From Burkholderia sp. WP9 (GTDB taxonomy: Bacteria; Pseudomonadota; Gammaproteobacteria; Burkholderiales; Burkholderiaceae), in the NCBI RefSeq assembly GCF_900104795.1, contig NZ_FNTG01000002.1:2108001-2172000 (forward strand): DNA of 64,000 nt, written 5' to 3'. The notes under the pieces are model-generated. The model ran no database searches, had not been told where the DNA came from, and was given only the letters and a program-made list of their open reading frames with translations. The position numbers and the translations under genes are program-made. Below are positions 63,702-64,000 of this stretch, piece by piece (position 1 is the first letter of the stretch; every line of letters begins with the position of its first letter).

Positions 63702-64000
63702 GGTGAATCTCCTGAAGGGAAAGGGCATTGGCCTGGGAAAGGTTGCGAGCAACTTGTCTGCTCGAGTGTCACTAATGCACGGGCTGTGCCAGTTTTATTC
63801 AAGGTTCCTAAGAAAGTTGGAGGAGGCTTGCTGCGTAAGGCTTTCGCGTGGCGGTGCGAGGTTGGTGGTGGCGCATCGCGGCATCTGGGAGATGAGCGGC
63901 TGACGGCGTGCGCCCGACAGACCTCGTCATGCTGTTGGATTTCCCACGACACCGGTTCAGCGCGCAGGCAGCGGGCCAATCCTGGTTTGCGAAAGCACGG
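63702..64000. other. upstream region at window edge
   Basis: It holds the -24/-12 promoter at 63776-63791 and the end of the duplicated block near 63954. The remaining bases to the window edge show no gene; the array may continue beyond it. Confidence 0.5.
63776..63791 (-). promoter_or_regulatory. sigma-54 promoter of type B gene, copy 2
   Basis: TGGCACAGCCCGTGCA on the minus strand, identical to copy 1 at 61693-61708 and at the same distance from the start codon. Confidence 0.75.

Larger units (their letters stand above)
62880..63954. repeat. duplicated block, copy 2
   Basis: This is the second copy of the block at 60797-61871, offset 2083 bases. It carries the peptide genes at 63050-63334 and 63423-63701 and their promoter. 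Confidence 0.85.

Noticed and set aside
60797..63954. CRISPR or transposon explanation for the repeats
   Set aside because: Only two long copies with genes inside, no short spaced repeats, no transposase and no terminal inverted repeats or target-site duplications that I can see.

Overview
The window looks like a chromosomal segment of a high-GC betaproteobacterium, most likely Paraburkholderia/Burkholderia. The reasons are GC-rich codon use, several OmpC/Omp38-type trimeric porins, two DUF4148 proteins, a probable HpnL hopanoid-associated membrane protein, DUF3309 and DUF2783 proteins, and many LacI/IclR/RpiR/TetR-controlled catabolic modules. I see no rRNA, tRNA, CRISPR array, insertion sequence or phage gene. 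This assignment is an inference from gene content; no database was searched.

Layout. 0-10 kb: the end of an HpnL-like gene, two DUF4148 proteins, two porins, an extra RpoD-type sigma factor and a FUSC-type efflux protein. 10-18 kb: a LemA-family lipoprotein divergent from a globin-GAF-EAL phosphodiesterase, an Ala/His-rich protein, then a P1 peptidase plus PotF-like binding protein divergent from a LuxR-type regulator, and small conserved proteins. 18-29 kb: trpS with an apparently complete ribosome-mediated attenuator (Trp-Trp leader peptide, antiterminator, terminator), a GGDEF-EAL protein, a Tat-exported purple-acid-type phosphatase, a nucleoside deoxyribosyltransferase-like protein, a third porin and a FrnE-like thiol oxidoreductase. 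29-36 kb: a sugar ABC system (two permeases and a binding protein) divergent from SDR, ATPase and an RpiR regulator. 36-43 kb: two tandem IclR regulators divergent from an aromatic module (MBL protein, FAD monooxygenase, DUF2783, MFS).

43-49 kb: an intact Sfp-type phosphopantetheinyl transferase next to a degenerate PPTase-like paralogue. The paralogue lies in a two-gene operon downstream of a Fur-box-like palindrome. After these come a YbfB-type MFS, an Lrp regulator and a 24-residue membrane peptide. 48-56 kb: a LacI regulator, with two exact inverted copies of a 16-bp operator candidate, divergent from a TRAP transporter, a VOC protein, a RuBisCO-like protein and a DUF1537 sugar-acid kinase. 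This is a sugar-acid catabolic operon, ending at a decayed SDR gene and a long hairpin. 56-60.5 kb: DUF3309, two MFS pumps and a TetR regulator with a 19-bp perfect inverted repeat.

60.9-64 kb: the most unusual region. Six minus-strand genes encode small proteins that share an N-terminal leader ending in Gly-Gly (IKDL, then ELD, then AM.AV.GG) followed by unrelated Asn/Ser/Val-rich cores. Three of the genes are directly preceded by -24/-12 (sigma-54) promoters of nearly identical sequence. Stem-loops separate the units. About 1.07 kb of the array is duplicated almost perfectly 2083 bp away. This looks like a family of secreted double-glycine peptides under RpoN control. The exporter is not in the window and may lie beyond the right edge.
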